From Candidatus Zixiibacteriota bacterium (lineage in GTDB: Bacteria > Zixibacteria > MSB-5A5 > SM1-73): a stretch of DNA of 6,770 bases. The notes beneath the pieces were generated by a model. That model was not told the origin of the DNA. It worked only from the letters and a program-made list of their open reading frames with translations, and did not search any database. The stretch's first letter is position 1, and every line of letters starts with the position of its first letter. This document shows positions 4,678-6,770 of this stretch, piece by piece. The DNA is taken from the NCBI GenBank assembly GCA_023127875.1, contig JAGMFA010000110.1, positions 1 through 6,770 of the forward strand. The letters are read 5' to 3'. The position numbers were made by a program, and so were the translations under genes.

Positions 4678-5679
4678 ATGACTTTCACAAAAAAATCTTT
4701 TGGTTTTATGATTTCTCTTTTCTTCCTTCTTTCATGCCTGTTTCAAGTTCCCCAGGCGGATGTTTCCTATAAACAAAAAACCATAAGTTCTGGGACTTTG
4801 GCTTTTGGAGGAACCGAGACCCAAACCACGGTGATGCTCAAAAGCGATAGGCAAAAGATGGTCACCCAGACTAAGTTCACCGGTAAGCTAAGTAAATTTA
4901 TGGCAAAAGGAGGCACCAAGAGTGTTCAGATCACCCGGCTTGACAAGGAGCTGACCTGGAATATTGACCCGGATAGGAAAAAATACACCGAGATCAGCTT
5001 TGAAGAGATGAAAAAGATGTTTGAGGAAATGGAAAAGGCAGTCCAGGAAGCAGAGTCTTTGAAAACGGAAAAGGAAACTGTGCCTGAACCGAAGGTTGAA
5101 GTATACGTCACCGGCAAGAAGAAAAAGATAAGCGGTTATCCTTGCGAACAGGCTATTATTAAGATGACTGTGGAGGGAGAAGATGAGAAGAGTGGTAAAA
5201 ATCAGACTTTTATCATCACGAATGAAATGTGGCTAACCAAAGATTTCCCCGCTCAAAAGGAGATTAAAGAATTCGAAAACAAAATGTCACAAAAGCTGGG
5301 AATGAAGCAGGGATATGGACAGGATATGTTCTCGGCTTTCACTCAATTTGGCATAGATGTCAACAAATTGACCGAAGAGATGAAGAAAATTGAGGGTTTT
5401 CCCATTCTGCAAACCATCACCATGGAAGTAAAAGGAGAAAAGATTGAAGCTGAGATGGAATCATCTGTCGAGGAGGAAGAAGAAGACGAAGATGACATGG
5501 AGGAAGAAGCATTAAAAGGATTAGCCAAAGGTCTTTTCGGCAAAAAGGAAAAAGGGGGAAAAGAAGAGAGAAATATTATCCTCTCCATCACCACAGAGGT
5601 GACCGAAGTCAAGACCGGTAAGATCAATGACTCAGAGTTTGAGCTACCATCAGGTTTGGAAAAAGAGACAAAAAAGTAA
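4678..5679 (+). CDS. Secreted or lipid-anchored DUF4412-like protein
   Basis: A 333-aa exported protein. Residues 1-20 form a signal peptide ending in LLSC (Cys20), a usable lipobox, but cleavage after PQA (25-27) by signal peptidase I is an alternative. The core shows features I associate with DUF4412-type periplasmic proteins: repeated strand-like segments carrying basic and Thr residues, the motif ISGYPCEQAIIKM (151-163) and the closing DSEFELPSGLEK (318-329). Charged helical segments occur at 105-135 and 192-240, and an acidic run EEEEEDEDDMEEE at 265-277 is followed by a basic KK-rich stretch. No catalytic motif is seen. Start ATG 4678 is fixed by AAGGAGGT 3 nt upstream. It stands alone, with a terminator at 5769-5800. 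Function unknown. Confidence 0.8.
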   Translation: MTFTKKSFGFMISLFFLLSCLFQVPQADVSYKQKTISSGTLAFGGTETQTTVMLKSDRQKMVTQTKFTGKLSKFMAKGGTKSVQITRLDKELTWNIDPDRKKYTEISFEEMKKMFEEMEKAVQEAESLKTEKETVPEPKVEVYVTGKKKKISGYPCEQAIIKMTVEGEDEKSGKNQTFIITNEMWLTKDFPAQKEIKEFENKMSQKLGMKQGYGQDMFSAFTQFGIDVNKLTEEMKKIEGFPILQTITMEVKGEKIEAEMESSVEEEEEDEDDMEEEALKGLAKGLFGKKEKGGKEERNIILSITTEVTEVKTGKINDSEFELPSGLEKETKK

Positions 5680-5687
5680 CACGAATC

Positions 5688-5728
5688 CTGTCCTTCGACT
5701 TCGCTCAGGACGGCGAGCTTGTTGAACC
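5688..5728. repeat. REP-like element containing GTCCTTCGACTTCGCTCAGG
   Basis: GTCCT (5690-5694) pairs with AGGAC (5707-5711) around a TTCG-containing centre, followed by GGCGAGCTTGTTGAACC. This wording closely resembles the TCCTTCGACT-CGCTCAGGAC intergenic repeats I know from Chloroflexi and FCB-group genomes. It lies 9 nt after the stop codon of the preceding gene. Confidence 0.6.
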
Positions 5729-5768
5729 TTGTCTTGGGATTGGTTCAAATTTTGTCTGGTCGAAAGCT

Positions 5769-5800
5769 AAACCCTCAAGTTTTCTTGAGGGTTTTGTTTT
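5769..5800 (+). terminator. Intrinsic terminator
   Basis: CCCTCAAG-TTTT-CTTGAGGG (5772-5791) extended by three A-T pairs makes an 11-bp stem, followed by TTTTGTTTT. It ends the transcript of the DUF4412-like gene. The minus side has only TTT, so it works mainly in the plus direction. Confidence 0.88.
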
Positions 5801-5873
5801 GGATAAGATTTAGAAAAGACATTCTGCCGGTCGTTGGTTTTTTTGACTGACTACCTATTACCGTCTGAAATAC

Positions 5874-5900
5874 ATCTGTTGGTGAAGAACACCAACAGAT
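5874..5900. repeat. Perfect 11-bp palindrome ATCTGTTGGTG-AAGAA-CACCAACAGAT
   Basis: A perfect 11-bp stem with a 5-nt loop and no U-tract. A decayed copy of its core lies at 3477-3495. It is a dispersed extragenic palindrome, not a terminator. Confidence 0.65.
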
Positions 5901-6007
5901 AGCAAGGGTGAATCCTTTAGATAAAATCCCGGAGCAGCACTTCGATCCATCGACGAGTTCTCAAACAGGCTGAAAACATCAACACATAACAAGGTATTAT
6001 TTTTCGC

Positions 6008-6036
6008 TTGACTTTTCTTGCGAAAGCTGGTTTATT
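6008..6036 (+). promoter_or_regulatory. Candidate lpxC promoter
   Basis: TTGACT (6008-6013), a 17-nt spacer and TTTATT (6031-6036), a weak -10. The predicted start near 6043 gives a leader of about 40 nt before the lpxC GTG. Confidence 0.35.
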
Positions 6037-6081
6037 TTTCTGCGAGAGTTTAGAAAGTGCCATTCAAATGCGAATGTTGAA

Positions 6082-6770
6082 GTGATCAAGTTACAACGCA
6101 CCATAAAAGAACCCGCTTCTTATTCCGGGATGGGTCTGCATACCGGTCATCAAACCACCATCACTTTTAAGCCTGCTCCCATCAATCAGAGCATTACCTT
6201 TGTGAGGACCGATTTGCCCGATTCCCCGGAGATCCCGGCAGACATAGACCATGTGGTGGACATAATCAGAGGAACTACGCTGGGAAAGGGGAACATCAAG
6301 GTTTATACGGTGGAACATGTCCTGGCCGCCTTAGCCGGTTTGGAGTTGGATAATGTAAGAGTGGAGTTGGATTCTAACGAGCCCCCGGTGGGAGACGGAA
6401 GCGCGCTTCCCTTTGTGGAAACCATCCTGAAAGCGGGAATCACAGAACAGGATTGCCCCAAAAACTACATGGAAATCGAAACTCCGATCTTTTACTCTGA
6501 AAAAGAAAAAGGAGTGGATATTGTGGTTTTGCCCTCGGATGAGTTGAGAATTACATTCATGGTTGATTATAAAAACCCAGCCTTGGGAGCTCAATACACT
6601 TCTTTAGTTTCTTTGGAACAGGAGTTTGTGGAGGAATTTGCTCCAGCCCGAACTTTCTGCTTTTTTCATGAGTTAGAGGAACTAAAAAAGCAGGGCTTAG
6701 CCAAAGGGGGAACTTTACACAATGCTTTGGTCATCTGTGACGAGGATAACTGCGAAAGCAAAATCGATCA
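6082..6770 (+). CDS. lpxC: UDP-3-O-acyl-N-acetylglucosamine deacetylase, N-terminal part (window edge)
   Basis: This zinc enzyme removes the acetyl group from UDP-3-O-acyl-GlcNAc, the committed step of lipid A synthesis in the cytoplasm. GTG 6082 is the only usable start: it places the conserved QRTIKEPASYSGMGLHTG at residues 5-22 and Glu78-His79 (TVEHVLAAL), the active-site Glu and first zinc ligand, at their standard numbering. No ribosome-binding site is evident, which is unusual. Further signatures are DNVRVELDSNEPPVGDGSA in the first domain and ARTFCFFHELEELKKQGLA and GGTLHNALVI in the second. The 229 codons seen stop just short of the remaining zinc ligands (about 238 and 242). The N-terminal pattern PAP-x-N-...-F-x-R-x-D-L resembles bifunctional LpxC/FabZ proteins, so a C-terminal dehydratase domain may follow outside the window. 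Confidence 0.95.
   Translation, partial: MIKLQRTIKEPASYSGMGLHTGHQTTITFKPAPINQSITFVRTDLPDSPEIPADIDHVVDIIRGTTLGKGNIKVYTVEHVLAALAGLELDNVRVELDSNEPPVGDGSALPFVETILKAGITEQDCPKNYMEIETPIFYSEKEKGVDIVVLPSDELRITFMVDYKNPALGAQYTSLVSLEQEFVEEFAPARTFCFFHELEELKKQGLAKGGTLHNALVICDEDNCESKID

Larger units (their letters stand above)
5680..6081. other. Intergenic region before lpxC
   Basis: About 400 bp holding a REP-like element (5688-5728), the intrinsic terminator of the upstream gene (5769-5800), an 11-bp palindrome (5874-5900) and a promoter candidate for lpxC (6008-6036). No coding frame of note is seen on either strand. Confidence 0.6.

Noticed and set aside
5343..5627. Minus-strand frame rich in Ser, opposite the 4678-5679 gene
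   Set aside because: It is the mirror of the Glu/Lys-rich codons of the real gene; it has no ribosome-binding site and its serine run is the antisense of the acidic run.
6331..6594. Minus-strand frames opposite lpxC (also 6091-6318)
   Set aside because: They are antisense shadows of a strongly conserved LpxC sequence on the plus strand.

Overview
The window looks like a chromosomal fragment of a diderm (LPS-making) bacterium, probably an uncultured lineage. It carries the start of lpxC (lipid A synthesis), an exosortase and several proteins with export signals. The LpxC N-terminus resembles the bifunctional LpxC/FabZ type common in Bacteroidetes and related FCB-group phyla. The many short palindromic repeats between genes also recall FCB and candidate-phylum genomes. 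That placement is an inference; there is no rRNA or other strong phylogenetic marker here.

Layout. 1-653 (-): most of a protein-L-isoaspartate methyltransferase gene (pcm) cut by the left edge, with a hydrophobic, possibly exported N-terminus and a good promoter at 711-739. 654-1243: repeat-rich intergenic DNA with a decayed reading frame at 967-1212. 1244-1909 (-): an isochorismatase-family cysteine hydrolase. 1950-2017: a pair of CCCGCC-AAA-GGCGGG palindromes. 2069-3080 (-): two overlapping membrane-protein genes, an exosortase of the small XrtH type with Cys/Arg/His catalytic residues and a companion membrane protein. 3198-3374 (-): a short orphan HicB-family protein, absent from simple ORF lists because it starts with GTG and is only 58 aa; its C-terminus is written by a palindromic repeat. 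3761-4234 (-): an exported six-cysteine protein ending in a P-x-L-T-Q-W-G / transmembrane / RRKK tail, the architecture of an IPTL-CTERM exosortase substrate. 4534-4616 (+): a degenerate tRNA with an intact T-arm and 3' acceptor strand. 4678-5679 (+): a secreted or lipid-anchored DUF4412-like protein followed by a clear intrinsic terminator. 6082-6770 (+): the first 229 codons of lpxC.

The most interesting unit is 2069-4348. It appears to be a compact, self-contained protein-sorting system: exosortase, membrane partner and one dedicated substrate. The substrate promoter and the promoter ahead of hicB-xrtH share an identical 19-bp box ending inside the -35 region, each at promoter spacing from a TATAAT. 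This suggests that the sorting enzyme and its substrate are expressed together. The orphan HicB between them is either a passenger or a candidate regulator.
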